Under the pieces are notes generated by a model, which saw nothing but the letters and a program-made list of their open reading frames with translations, made no database searches and had not been told where the DNA came from. From Lachnospiraceae bacterium UBA7027 (lineage in GTDB: Bacteria > Bacillota > Clostridia > Lachnospirales > Lachnospiraceae): a DNA stretch of 55,126 nucleotides. Positions 32,433-42,435 of this stretch are shown here, in pieces. The stretch lies in NCBI GenBank assembly GCA_002494135.1, contig DLBG01000124.1, positions 1-55,126 on the forward strand, in the 5' to 3' direction. The position numbers were made by a program, and so were the translations under genes. Position 1 is the stretch's first letter; every line of letters starts with the position of its first letter.

Positions 32433-35400
32433 ATGGACGGAAAGAATTTCACAAATGCAGCGGAAGAACTGAAAAACCTGATGTTTGAACAGGATGAGGT
32501 TTACGGCAGGCTTTACAAAACGGCAAAAGAGTCAGCCGAAAAGCTGGAAGAAGCGGCCAAAAGAGGACTTGCACAGGATGCCACGCAGGAAGAGAAAAAG
32601 AAACTGATCGAAGCGTCTTTGGATCTTCACAAAAAACTCGGAGCCTTCCTTGCCGATGTGAAGAAGAACGAACCGGGGCGGTTTGATTCCGATACCGAAA
32701 TCGCTAACGTTATCGTTGCCTACAATATGAACGCCAATATTCTGGTAAAGGCAATCGAAGATGTTAACGGAGATATTCTCCCGGACTTAATTGACTCGGC
32801 CTTTGACAATCTTGTTGCCGAAGCATCCAGAACAGACGGTAAATTCGAAAAAGAGAATCTGGAAAACAATCTTGCAAAGATGCTGTATCTGGGCAGTTTA
32901 AAAGCGGAATTCGACAGAGTCCACGGAAGCGAAGCAGAGCAGAAGGCATGGCGTTCCCAGATTCTGAATGAACTTTTAACCGATCGGTTTGAAGAGAATG
33001 TTGAAAAGTATAAGAAAACGGAGTTCTACAAAACCGCTCTTAACAAATTCAAAGATGCTCCCGCAGAGAAATTTGATGCTGTATCCTGCAAAAAAATGCT
33101 GGACGAAGCCGTGACCGAACGTGCAGATGATCTGTATTACAGAATCTGCACATACTTCCATATCGGGCCGATTATCCCGGAACATACTAATTACATTCTC
33201 GATGCAAAACGTGAAATCGACGGTCTTAGAATTATGGCCGATTCCGTCGGAAGAAAGATTGAAAATCGCGAAGGTTTCAAGAATTTTGATGAAGACGAAC
33301 ACTTTGACACCATGGACATGGTAAAGCGGGCCAAGGTTTTCGGCACGTATGATCATTCGGTCGACAATGTGTTATATAAAAAGGAACGCAGCCTTTATAC
33401 GCAGAAACGCATTAAGGAAACGAATGAGAAAATTGTCAAAGACGTAGACGAAGAGATTGCCAGAAGAAAGAAACCTTTTCCCATTAACGATCCCGTTGTG
33501 GAGAATCTGGTTCACGGAATCGCGGAATGCGATTATCTCATTGCCGAATGTAAGAAAAATGCCCGCGAAACAGAGGAATTCAGCAGAATGCCGGAAGAGG
33601 CGAAGAACCTTGAAATCAGAAAATACAACTTAGACAGGAAGAATAACGAATTCAAAAGAGAGAATCTTTATTCGATTTTGAGGATGAAGTGCCCGAATAA
33701 GGCGGAGTATGAGCTGAATGAAATGATTTCAATCTATAAGAATACCGGCACTCCGGATGCTTTACGTAAAAAGACGATTCTCGAACGACAGAAAAACGCC
33801 AAAGAAACGTTTGAAATTCTTGAACTGGGGGATTTTAACAACCTGAAAGAAGAGGATTTTAATTTCTCGAGCACTGCCAGAGAGTATCAAAATGCGAAGA
33901 GTTTCTTATTACCGGACGCGGAGAAAGCGAAGAAATCCGTCGAAAAACTGAAAGAACTGGATGCAAAATACAAGGAAAGAAGCAAGTGTCTTTACAGAAA
34001 AATAGAGAAAGACGGGGTTATCCGTTATGAGAGACTTTCCAACGAAGAGTCCAAAATCAGGATGCAGGAGACCCGTCAGCACTTAAAGAATCACTATAAT
34101 ATAACCGATCCTTCCGATCTGGCATTCCAGAACGAACTGAAGAACAACGATAATTTAGAGAAAATTTATCAGGAAAAAACCCTGATTGAAAAACCGGACC
34201 GCAGTGCATACAGTATACCGCAGTATGAATCCGGGCTGGCCAAAAACCGGACCGAAGATGAGGTGGAAAGCGGACTGAATCCGGATGCCGTCGAAATAGC
34301 AAAAGGAATCCGCGTTCCGGAATACAGTAATTTTGTTCCCGAGGAAAAGACGGTGAACATGGAAGCTACGGAAGCTCTGGATTACGCCGTTTCATTCGGT
34401 GAAGAGTACGAAAATGTCATGTTCGGCTCGGAGGAGTATTCGGATATTATGAAGGAGCTCCGCCTTATCCAGTCAACCCTGAGAGATGAGAGCGAACCTG
34501 CGGAACGCAACATCAAGCGTATGATAAAAACGCTGGCCAAAATGGATCAGTACATTGACAGAAAGCGTGACGAAAGGGATGCGTCCGGCAAAGAAGGCAA
34601 CAACTCGCGCTTCCGTCGTCTTGCCATGGAAAACGGAAGAAACATGCTCCTGCAGGCAATCGAAACGGTAAAAATCCAGAACCCGGAAGCTGACCGCGAT
34701 TATACCATTGAGAAGACCACGGCAGAGATCGAAAATGCCATGAAACTCGGCGAAATCGAAGATAAAAAAGCAAAGGAAATCACGGAACTGTTAAAAGGTG
34801 TTCCGAGGGACTTCGAAGGTTACAAGAAGGGGCTGCTCGCACTTAAAAAATATGTTCTGGAAAATGCGGACAATTACAGAAAGAACGGGAAATATAATTT
34901 CAGCCTCGAAGAGACGAACGATTACAGAAACAATTTCCTTGAGGAAGCATCCGGTATCAAAGACAGCCTGAAACGTATTCCCAAGAAAGGAAACGAAAGA
35001 GTCTTTAAGACAATTCTCACTTCGTTTCGGAATATGCAGAGAAGTTATCTGGAATATGCCGAAAAGAACTGTCCGGAGCGTCTTTCGGAAGCAAGATTCG
35101 ATGCAAAGTTTTATCAGGATGAAAAGGGTGAGTTCGGAGAAACGAATAAGAAGTTCGGTTTAAATACCTTCATAGAGGAGCATCACGCGGAAGAAATCGG
35201 ACTGAAACCGGCAGGCAGCATAAAGGAATACAGACAGCAGTTTGAAAAACAGTATAAGGCCTGCATGAACGAAGCCAGATACAAAAACATGGAAAACATC
35301 CTGAATAAGAAGCTTGGCAAAAGTCAGATACCGCTTACGGCCGAGGGCCAGAATCAGATGGTGGATTCCGCTCTGTCCCTAATCTTTCTGGACGAATATG

Positions 35401-36083
35401 AAAAGAAGGTAAATGAGGGCCAGATCGAGTTCGATTTTAACAAAATGGAAAAGTTACGCCAGCAGTTCCTTACCCTGATGCGTGAGTCAACGGCCGTTTA
35501 CGAAAAAATGCGCTTTGAAATCGGGCATCGATTCTCTTTAAGAGAAGCCTGTCCGGCGTTAGCCGCCATGGATAAAATCCTGGACGAGAAATACAAGAAC
35601 GGTGATAAAGAAGCAGAAAACATCCGAACGATTGATGAAATGGCGGAAAAGTATCCGAATGAAGCGGGACCGTATCTCGAAGATGCGAAAAAAGGTCCGA
35701 CGATTGAGGAACTGGTTGCACTCGGCGAACAAAAAGAAACGGAATTCTCCGCTCCGGAAGATTTCCGGAATAAAATCCTTCCGGATGCCATTACCAACTG
35801 GGTTTTCACCAATGTTTTCTGCAGCCGGATGATGGTTCAGGCCGGAGGAAAGGTGGATAAAGCAAGACTTAACAGCCAGATGCATGAAATCGACACCACC
35901 TTAAAGATTGCCAAGGCCCTGAAAGTGGACCATATTGTGGAGGAAAAGGCAAATGCACTGCTTCTTCCCGGTGAACTGAAAGGCGAAAAACTGTCAGATA
36001 CAATTCAGTTAATCAAAGAAGCGGCAATGAACAAACTGGTTCATAAACAGGTGGAAGCGCCGAAACCGATAAGTTTGGGATAA
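32433..36083 (+). CDS. Module-bearing protein 4, 1216 aa, PKPISLG tail
   Basis: The largest of the eight family members, without signal peptide or membrane helix; charged and helical throughout. Residues about 1-250 form an N-terminal helical domain. The shared module lies at about 662-750: GSEEYSDIMKEL, then DQYIDRKRDE, then FRRLAMENGRNML. The C-terminal domain (about 1120-1200) has ITNWVFTNVFCSRMM and differs from the C-terminal domain of the 705-, 1073- and 280-aa proteins. It ends VEAPKPISLG, nearly identical to the end of the preceding product. Spacing is 14 bp from the upstream stop and 19 bp to the next start, with GGAGAG ribosome sites. Function unknown; candidate T4SS substrate. Confidence 0.78.
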   Translation: MDGKNFTNAAEELKNLMFEQDEVYGRLYKTAKESAEKLEEAAKRGLAQDATQEEKKKLIEASLDLHKKLGAFLADVKKNEPGRFDSDTEIANVIVAYNMNANILVKAIEDVNGDILPDLIDSAFDNLVAEASRTDGKFEKENLENNLAKMLYLGSLKAEFDRVHGSEAEQKAWRSQILNELLTDRFEENVEKYKKTEFYKTALNKFKDAPAEKFDAVSCKKMLDEAVTERADDLYYRICTYFHIGPIIPEHTNYILDAKREIDGLRIMADSVGRKIENREGFKNFDEDEHFDTMDMVKRAKVFGTYDHSVDNVLYKKERSLYTQKRIKETNEKIVKDVDEEIARRKKPFPINDPVVENLVHGIAECDYLIAECKKNARETEEFSRMPEEAKNLEIRKYNLDRKNNEFKRENLYSILRMKCPNKAEYELNEMISIYKNTGTPDALRKKTILERQKNAKETFEILELGDFNNLKEEDFNFSSTAREYQNAKSFLLPDAEKAKKSVEKLKELDAKYKERSKCLYRKIEKDGVIRYERLSNEESKIRMQETRQHLKNHYNITDPSDLAFQNELKNNDNLEKIYQEKTLIEKPDRSAYSIPQYESGLAKNRTEDEVESGLNPDAVEIAKGIRVPEYSNFVPEEKTVNMEATEALDYAVSFGEEYENVMFGSEEYSDIMKELRLIQSTLRDESEPAERNIKRMIKTLAKMDQYIDRKRDERDASGKEGNNSRFRRLAMENGRNMLLQAIETVKIQNPEADRDYTIEKTTAEIENAMKLGEIEDKKAKEITELLKGVPRDFEGYKKGLLALKKYVLENADNYRKNGKYNFSLEETNDYRNNFLEEASGIKDSLKRIPKKGNERVFKTILTSFRNMQRSYLEYAEKNCPERLSEARFDAKFYQDEKGEFGETNKKFGLNTFIEEHHAEEIGLKPAGSIKEYRQQFEKQYKACMNEARYKNMENILNKKLGKSQIPLTAEGQNQMVDSALSLIFLDEYEKKVNEGQIEFDFNKMEKLRQQFLTLMRESTAVYEKMRFEIGHRFSLREACPALAAMDKILDEKYKNGDKEAENIRTIDEMAEKYPNEAGPYLEDAKKGPTIEELVALGEQKETEFSAPEDFRNKILPDAITNWVFTNVFCSRMMVQAGGKVDKARLNSQMHEIDTTLKIAKALKVDHIVEEKANALLLPGELKGEKLSDTIQLIKEAAMNKLVHKQVEAPKPISLG

Positions 36084-36102
36084 CAGGATAAAGGAGAGAA
36101 TC

Positions 36103-39100
36103 ATGGGAAAATTAATTGAACAGTACAAAACAACACTTTCAAAAAACGGTTACAAAACACCGGAACCGAATCCGGACGAGAAGCCGCAGGAGTATCTTCA
36201 GTGGTGTAGCAATCAGCGTAAAATCGAAAGATATCAGGAAGCATTCGAGAACGCTTTTAATGAAGTGGGCTTCTCCACGGAGCAGATTCTTGCCGCGCTA
36301 GAAAAAACATACGGTACGGAAAAGAAAGACAGTATCCACCAGGAAATCCAAAACGTCGGCAAAGTAAGGGACGCTTTGAAATACGGTTATATTGAAGAAC
36401 ATCCGGAAGTCCTTGACAAGTTAAGTGAAGAGGACAAAAAGAAATTCGATTCTTCCAGCAAATTTGCAAGAGAAAAGATAACCGAATGGATGGCCGACGG
36501 GACCATCCCGAAGGATGTTGTGGAGAAAACCGTCGTTCCTTTTTATCTCAAGGAAGGTTTAGAACTGGCCGGTGAGGAAAAAGAAGCATTTTTAAGCGCA
36601 CTGGAAGACCAGCTCACCGAAAACCAGAGAAAAGCAGTGGAAGAAAAACTCGGCAGTTATGTCGAATTGATGGATCAGCCGAGCGAAAAATGGTATGAAC
36701 ATCCTTACGCGGAAAGATGTGAAGAATTAAAGAATTCCGTTCCGGAAGATATTAAAGCCAATGAGGAACTGAATAAAGAGTATCTCCATGCCCTGGATTT
36801 TGCAGCAAAACATCTGGAGAGTCCGGTAGAAGCATATAAAAATGAGATGTATGCCAGAGATTCTAAGGATGTTGCACCCTTAGAAACCAAACGAAATACC
36901 AGAATCAGAGAAGAAAACATTTCTAAGTACAAAGACGGAAAGTACAAAGATCTTTTCAGAGAAGAAACGGTAGCCAACCAGAAAATCAGAATTCTGAACG
37001 AAGGCCGTGAGAAAGATTACCAGGAACTTCGAAACGACTCCGTCAAGGTAGGCGAGCAGTCCTTAAAAGGAATGAAACTTGTTCTTCAAAAGATGGAAGA
37101 AATGGAACTTTTTAAGTATGCCAAAGATGCAGCCGGAGAAGATCCGTTCAAGGAGTATGCTTTCTGTAAGCTGGATACACAGAGAAGGGATCTTCAAACT
37201 GCGCTGGACTCCGGGGATCCCAAAGCGATTATCGAAGCGGAGAAAAAATATGAAAAGACCTGGAATGATTTAGAGGAGTTGTTTTCTATTGCAAAAGAGT
37301 ATTTTTCACAGAATCCCACCGATTATCCCGGAAATATGGACAGTATCCGTACCTCCTGGCTTCCGATTCATTTTACGCAGGATCTGATGACAACGGCACA
37401 GATCAATACTCTTTATCTGATGCATTTGAAAATCAAGCAGGCCGGCATAACAATCGAAGAGTGGGAGAAGAATCCGAGTAAGCTTATTCTGGACCAGTCT
37501 CTGAAAAATATGGAGGATGGCGGTTTCGAAGATCTTTCCGGAAAAATCGGCAAGGACCTTGATAAAACATTGGATTTAATCTTCCATTTGGGCGAATACT
37601 CAAATTATCACGGTGGGGTCTATGTCCCTAAGGCCAATAACATCGGTTCTTCAAGAGTCCTGGAAGGCATTATAATGCTGGATAAGGATAAGCAGGCCAG
37701 AAATGACAACGTGGTTTACACGATGGAGATGAAGGATGCTGCTGAATCGATATTAAACAACGAATACTCCAAGTTTTTGTATTTCGATAATTATCCGACA
37801 TCGGAAAAGGAGTGGGCGGATCTTCAGCAGTCCCTGGAGAATCTGATTCTTGTAAACGATCAGGACAGAAATATAAATGCCATGCTCGGAGGACTTCCCG
37901 AGACGGATCCCATGGGCGGCATCATCGGTGAGACCATCGATCCGAAAAATTATATTCAGAAAAAATCCATCCGGAACGAAGTCAAAGCGGATGATGTGAT
38001 TAAGCGTGCGGAGCTTATAGAAGTTAAAGTGGCCCGCATGGAAAAGAAAAAGAGTAATGCCCATACAAAGTGTTTTACGGTAGAGGATTTCAGACTGGCA
38101 AAACTTGCCGCATTCGGAAAATATCTTGATGCTGCAAGCTTTATGTCGGAAGATTACAAAAAAGTACTTCTTGAGTATAACAAAACGGCAGCACAAATCG
38201 AGAATTGCGAGAATGAAAGGGTCCGCAACGAAGCAGCGAAAATTGAAGCCCAAAGACAAATGGGTGTTGCAAATTATGATGGCAATCACCTTATGGAAGA
38301 AATCAATTTTGCAATCGAGGATGCGAAACTGAATGTCCATAACGGAAGCCGGGAGTTTAGCGAAGCCGAGAAAGCACTTGCCGCGGTGGCGGATGCTTAC
38401 AGGAAGTATCAGAAGCTGGATCCTACATCGGCCTATTCGGTAAAAAAAGATTATCTGGAAGATCTTCAGGCAAAAATTGCGAATGCAGACGAACTCATAG
38501 ACAAGTATTTCGTACGTAAAACGAAACAGGGTGAAATGGGTCCGAACAAAAAGAAAGCATCGGAGCTGGATCCCAAGTCCCAGAAACGTATTGCAGCGAT
38601 GCAAAGATCCAGGATGGCTTTAAAGAGCATGGGAAGACTTGCCGGCAAGCTGGATTTTGAAGTTGAGCAGGCCCAGGTAACCAAACTTACCACCGATTTG
38701 CGAAATGCTGATGCCAAGAGAATCTACGACATACAAAAGGAGTATGATGAAGCTGCCAACGCCGCAGAAAAGGTCGACAAAAACTCCATGGAGTTTTTCG
38801 TTGCAAAGGGAGCAGCGGAAGCTTACAGGGCACTCTATCAGCTTTCGGGAGGAAAAAAAGCGGAAACACTTCAGGGAAAGGATTTGGAGAACGCCCAGAA
38901 AGCTTTTGCAAACCTTCTCCTGGATGAGGTGTTAAAGTCTCCGGACGGACATGCAATCCGTGAAGCGAACCCGAAGAATCTGTACACCTATAATACCAAG
39001 CTGGCGGAATTTACCAAGTCGGAAGCCGTACAGAAAGTTATTCCGAAGAAGATTACGAAGGCAGCGCTCAGAGATTTCCTCGCAGATAAACAAAACATCG

Positions 39101-39324
39101 AAAAGCTGCATGAATCCTTTAAGAAAGAAGTGGAAAGAGAGAAGAAAAGAGATGCCAAAGCAGCTTTGAACGCGGAGAATCAGAAGAATCTGGATGAAAA
39201 CGTCGACAGAGTTCTTAACGGCGGCGGAGGAAGATCTCGCTCAGGCGGCCAGTTAAACACTGTGACAAGACCCCGCTCAAATGGCATTCATAAGATTGAA
39301 GGTCCGAAGCTTCCGAATAAGTAA
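36103..39324 (+). CDS. Module-bearing protein 5, 1073 aa
   Basis: Cytosolic-type helical protein preceded by AAAGGAGAG. The middle region (about residues 330-660) is less charged and may be a distinct globular domain, with LPIHFTQDLMTTAQIN near 420. The shared module is at about 746-845: GSREFSEAEKALAA, then DKYFVRK, then QKRIAAMQRSRMAL. A C-terminal domain (about 915-1035) shared with the 705- and 280-aa proteins contains AFANLLLDEVLKSPDG and IREANPKNLYTY. A Gly/Arg-rich linker (GGGGRSRSGG) and the end IEGPKLPNK follow. It is the last gene of the 30508-39324 operon; operator 5 starts 34 bp beyond the stop and no GC-rich terminator is seen between. Function unknown. Confidence 0.78.
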   Translation: MGKLIEQYKTTLSKNGYKTPEPNPDEKPQEYLQWCSNQRKIERYQEAFENAFNEVGFSTEQILAALEKTYGTEKKDSIHQEIQNVGKVRDALKYGYIEEHPEVLDKLSEEDKKKFDSSSKFAREKITEWMADGTIPKDVVEKTVVPFYLKEGLELAGEEKEAFLSALEDQLTENQRKAVEEKLGSYVELMDQPSEKWYEHPYAERCEELKNSVPEDIKANEELNKEYLHALDFAAKHLESPVEAYKNEMYARDSKDVAPLETKRNTRIREENISKYKDGKYKDLFREETVANQKIRILNEGREKDYQELRNDSVKVGEQSLKGMKLVLQKMEEMELFKYAKDAAGEDPFKEYAFCKLDTQRRDLQTALDSGDPKAIIEAEKKYEKTWNDLEELFSIAKEYFSQNPTDYPGNMDSIRTSWLPIHFTQDLMTTAQINTLYLMHLKIKQAGITIEEWEKNPSKLILDQSLKNMEDGGFEDLSGKIGKDLDKTLDLIFHLGEYSNYHGGVYVPKANNIGSSRVLEGIIMLDKDKQARNDNVVYTMEMKDAAESILNNEYSKFLYFDNYPTSEKEWADLQQSLENLILVNDQDRNINAMLGGLPETDPMGGIIGETIDPKNYIQKKSIRNEVKADDVIKRAELIEVKVARMEKKKSNAHTKCFTVEDFRLAKLAAFGKYLDAASFMSEDYKKVLLEYNKTAAQIENCENERVRNEAAKIEAQRQMGVANYDGNHLMEEINFAIEDAKLNVHNGSREFSEAEKALAAVADAYRKYQKLDPTSAYSVKKDYLEDLQAKIANADELIDKYFVRKTKQGEMGPNKKKASELDPKSQKRIAAMQRSRMALKSMGRLAGKLDFEVEQAQVTKLTTDLRNADAKRIYDIQKEYDEAANAAEKVDKNSMEFFVAKGAAEAYRALYQLSGGKKAETLQGKDLENAQKAFANLLLDEVLKSPDGHAIREANPKNLYTYNTKLAEFTKSEAVQKVIPKKITKAALRDFLADKQNIEKLHESFKKEVEREKKRDAKAALNAENQKNLDENVDRVLNGGGGRSRSGGQLNTVTRPRSNGIHKIEGPKLPNK

Positions 39325-39347
39325 AAAATAAAAAAATAGGTTAAAAC

Positions 39348-39389
39348 ATATCACCCTGTGTTGGACATCTGTTGGACATGGGGTGATAT
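39348..39389 (+). repeat. 9-bp inverted repeat flanking operator 5
   Basis: ATATCACCC (39348-39356) and GGGTGATAT (39381-39389) are perfect inverted copies bracketing the TGTTGGACA repeats. The right arm overlaps the -10 element. The other four operators lack this arrangement, so it may bind an extra regulator or form a stem. Confidence 0.75.
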
Positions 39390-39392
39390 AAC
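39359..39392 (+). promoter_or_regulatory. Operator-promoter 5: TGTTGGACA repeat 8 bp from TATAAC
   Basis: Perfect copies at 39359-39367 and 39370-39378 (11-bp pitch), 8-bp gap, then TATAAC (39387-39392). The gene at 39422 follows with a GGAGGT site, giving a short leader of about 24 nt. Confidence 0.84.
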
Positions 39393-39421
39393 TGGCTTTA
39401 GAGAGTAACAGGAGGTCAGCC

Positions 39422-41539
39422 ATGGATAATAATCAGTTATTGAACAATGAAGTGAATCCGGCTCCGAATCAGGAGGAAAAGGAAGAAAACATAGAGGGTC
39501 GCGTTCTTTATACCAATGAAGAACTGAAGACCAAAAGCAAAAGAGCAACCAAGGATCTGGATAACTCCAAACTTTTCCTGCGCGGAAGCAAAGAGTTCAA
39601 GGTTGCCAAGGATCGCTATGACAGGGTCCAGAAACTCTGGGAGACCTATACACAAATCAAGAATCCCAGCATGGAAGAGGTGGAAAGGGTTCGCGGAGAA
39701 CTCATCAATGCCATGCATATGGTGGACAGATATCTTGACAAGAAGGCCGGCGAAAAGGACAAAAGCAAGAATGCCAAGAGACGTATCGAATCCATGGGAG
39801 GCGCATTTGCCCAGCTCGAAGAGCAGCTTGCCGTTTTAAACGACAAAAGAGAAAAGATTGAGAACGAACCGGCTCCCTCCATTGAGAATCTGGCAGGATC
39901 TTCCAAAAAAGTGGCACAGGAAATGAAGGATGCCACTCTGTTCCTGCGCGGAAGCAAAGAATTTGACAATGCCATGGATGCCTTCAATCAGGCCAGCAAA
40001 GAGCTGGATAATGTGATGAAGAAATATGCCGGTAAGGAGAGTGAAATTCCTCCTACCGAGATTTCGCATATACGGGACAGGCTTCAAAAATCGCAGCGTG
40101 TTATCAGTATATACTTAAGCAAAAAAAGCGGGGAAGAACTGGGCGAAAATACCAGAAAACGTGTGAATGCCATGCGCGCCGGCCATACCATTCTCGGTGA
40201 AGGAATCCGTAAAATGGAACAGCTTAGGGAAGCGTTCGAAAACGGTCCCGCAAAGCCCATGGATAAAATCAATACTCAGTTGCAGGCTGCCGCAAAAGCG
40301 AACGAGGAAGCGGAATCCGGAGTATATTTCGGAAGCGACGAATATAAAGAAGCAAATAAAACCGTAAGCGAGGTCTCCCAAAGAATGGCGGCGATTGCCG
40401 CAAAGGGCCCGGATTACGTCCCTTCGTATCAGGAAATCGAAGAAATGCGTGCGCTTACGGATGAAGGGCTGAATAAAATTTCGAAGTACTTAGCGACCAA
40501 GGACGGTCAGAAACTCGAAGACAAAACGCTGAAGCGCGTGCAGTCCATGGAGAAATCGATGGATGCCATGTTGGAGTGCAAAAGGAAGTTTAAGGAACTC
40601 AACAAGGCAAACATGGAAAAGGCCAATAAGCTGACGGAGGATGAATTAAGCCTCAAGGACGATACCATCGTTGTCAATTTAAACGAGTACAGAAGGCACG
40701 TGGACGGAAAGAGAGTCTGGTTCGGAAGTACGGAATTCAAAAACGGCATGGAAGCCTTTGACGAGATGACAAGAAAGGAATCCGAGAAATCAAAGAGTCA
40801 GAAGACGCCGAGTGAAAAAGAATTAAAAGATCGAATCAAAGATATCGGCAAAGCCATGGAGACCATGGCGAAATATATTGACAAGAAGGAAGAGGAAATT
40901 AAGAAAAACAAAAAACCTCTCGACCGGAAAGGCCAGGTTCGTCTGGCAGAAATGAAAGCCGCCTATGCGCAGGCAGCCAGCCGTAAAGCAAGACTTGAAT
41001 CCAAACTGGAACTCACGACCAAGAAGGGAAAGGAGCTTCAGCAGAAAAAGATCGATAACCGTGTGAAGGAGTATGATAAACAGATTCGCGGAAAGAAAGG
41101 ATTGGAACTCAATGACGCCATCCTGGTTTCCGAAGCCGTTCATACTCTGAAGAAATACGGTAAGAAAACGGATCTTACGCCGGCTCAGAAGGAAGGGATC
41201 AGAAGAGCGTATGCGACACTGTTCCTGCATGAGAAATTACAGGGGCCGGAAGGAGCAAAACTGAAAGAAAGCATGCCGAGAACCATGAAGGGATATGGGA
41301 AAAAAGTAGTGGAGATGGCCAAATCCAAAGAGTTCAAAGAGCTGTTCCCGGATAAGGATATTTCACCGGAGAGTGTCAGAAAAATGATGGCAGATCCGAA
41401 GGAAGTCAAGAGATCGCTGAATGCACTTAACGAGAGCTTAAAGAAGAGTGCAGAAAAATTAAAGGTCAAAGAGAATCATACCGGCAAAGAAATCGAAATG
41501 CAGAATTTAAAACCGAACCTTAACGGTCCGAACAAATAA
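39422..41539 (+). CDS. Module-bearing protein 6: four tandem copies of the shared module
   Basis: Protein of 705 aa, the best example of the family module because it carries four copies: about residues 50-137 (GSKEFKVA, DRYLDKK, KRRIESM), 171-262 (GSKEFDNA, SIYLSKK, RKRVNAM), 300-390 (GSDEYKEA, SKYLATKD, LKRVQSM) and 432-530 (GSTEFKNG, AKYIDKK, QVRLAEM). Each copy predicts three or more helices. A C-terminal domain (about 562-685, with AYATLFLHEKLQGPEG and SKEFKELFP) is shared with the 1073- and 280-aa proteins. It ends LKPNLNGPNK. There is no signal peptide. A strong GGAGGT site lies directly downstream of operator 5. Tandem copies suggest a repeat scaffold or binding module; function unknown, candidate T4SS substrate. 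Confidence 0.82.
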   Translation: MDNNQLLNNEVNPAPNQEEKEENIEGRVLYTNEELKTKSKRATKDLDNSKLFLRGSKEFKVAKDRYDRVQKLWETYTQIKNPSMEEVERVRGELINAMHMVDRYLDKKAGEKDKSKNAKRRIESMGGAFAQLEEQLAVLNDKREKIENEPAPSIENLAGSSKKVAQEMKDATLFLRGSKEFDNAMDAFNQASKELDNVMKKYAGKESEIPPTEISHIRDRLQKSQRVISIYLSKKSGEELGENTRKRVNAMRAGHTILGEGIRKMEQLREAFENGPAKPMDKINTQLQAAAKANEEAESGVYFGSDEYKEANKTVSEVSQRMAAIAAKGPDYVPSYQEIEEMRALTDEGLNKISKYLATKDGQKLEDKTLKRVQSMEKSMDAMLECKRKFKELNKANMEKANKLTEDELSLKDDTIVVNLNEYRRHVDGKRVWFGSTEFKNGMEAFDEMTRKESEKSKSQKTPSEKELKDRIKDIGKAMETMAKYIDKKEEEIKKNKKPLDRKGQVRLAEMKAAYAQAASRKARLESKLELTTKKGKELQQKKIDNRVKEYDKQIRGKKGLELNDAILVSEAVHTLKKYGKKTDLTPAQKEGIRRAYATLFLHEKLQGPEGAKLKESMPRTMKGYGKKVVEMAKSKEFKELFPDKDISPESVRKMMADPKEVKRSLNALNESLKKSAEKLKVKENHTGKEIEMQNLKPNLNGPNK

Positions 41540-41592
41540 CACGAAGCACCGCTTAAACCGGTGAACAAATTACCGTAAGGAGAAACAGTATT

Positions 41593-42435
41593 ATGCAGGC
41601 AACAGAACGGTTAGAAAACCTGACAGCCCAGATGGCGGAAACCCGCCTCCCTGCAAACAGAATATATGAAGCCATGAGAATGCAGGTGGAGGCGCTTCGC
41701 CGGGAATTTGACCGCTATGGGGGAAACTTTTTCCGTGAACAGGAACAGAGAGAACTGACGGAACGAATGGACTCTATTGAGAAACTTTCCGAAATCTACG
41801 TAAAGACTGCAAAGGGAAAGAATGTTTCGCCACAGGGATTAAAGCAGGCCGAGACGGTTAAGCATGTTCAGGATGTCATCGAAGAAGAAAAGCTTTATGT
41901 CAAACAGCATTCCGTTGAGAATGAGATTAATCAGGCAAAGAACGAAGCAAGGGAATACTCCGATGCCGTAAGGAAATCCACGGAAAGTTATGTGGTTTCT
42001 CTTCGTGAACTCGGGAATATGGCCCGGGCCGAAGAAAACGCAGCCGGAAAAGGTGCACCGCTTGATGAAAGAACCTGCGATCAGGCACGCATCGGGATGG
42101 CGGCAGTGCTTCTTTATGACCGGTTAACCAATCCGGAGAGCGGACAGAAATTCTTTGAAAACTATGTCCGTCCGCAGAGGGATTTCGGAAAAACCATTCA
42201 GTCCATAGCAGCGTCGCCCGAGTTTAAGAGGGCTACCGCGGGACTGATGAATTCGGAAAGCCTGAAAGATTTTACCAAGGATGCGAACGCGCCGGCCAGA
42301 CTCTGGAATTCCCTGGAAAAGGAAATTGCAAAGAAACAGGGCGAAGTAAATAAGCAGGCAGAGGAAAAAGCCGAAAACAAGATGAACAAGGAGAATGATC
42401 ATGCCAAAGAACACAGCGCTCAACACGCATTATAG
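41593..42435 (+). CDS. Family protein 7, short form with shared C-terminal domain
   Basis: Protein of 280 aa, preceded by AAGGAG. The N-terminal helical part (about residues 15-100) may be a diverged module (EIYVKTAKG and VKHVQDVI blocks present, no clear GS-E-Y block). The C-terminal domain (about 155-250) clearly matches the end domain of the 705- and 1073-aa proteins: GMAAVLLYDRLTNPESGQKF followed by IAASPEFKRAT. Its 3' end overlaps the start of the next gene by 35 bp, so its last residues (EHSAQHAL) are constrained by the overlap and lack the PKP/GPK-type tail. It could be a partner or chaperone of the next product, as small genes overlapping large effector genes often are, but that is only a guess. 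Confidence 0.75.
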   Translation: MQATERLENLTAQMAETRLPANRIYEAMRMQVEALRREFDRYGGNFFREQEQRELTERMDSIEKLSEIYVKTAKGKNVSPQGLKQAETVKHVQDVIEEEKLYVKQHSVENEINQAKNEAREYSDAVRKSTESYVVSLRELGNMARAEENAAGKGAPLDERTCDQARIGMAAVLLYDRLTNPESGQKFFENYVRPQRDFGKTIQSIAASPEFKRATAGLMNSESLKDFTKDANAPARLWNSLEKEIAKKQGEVNKQAEEKAENKMNKENDHAKEHSAQHAL

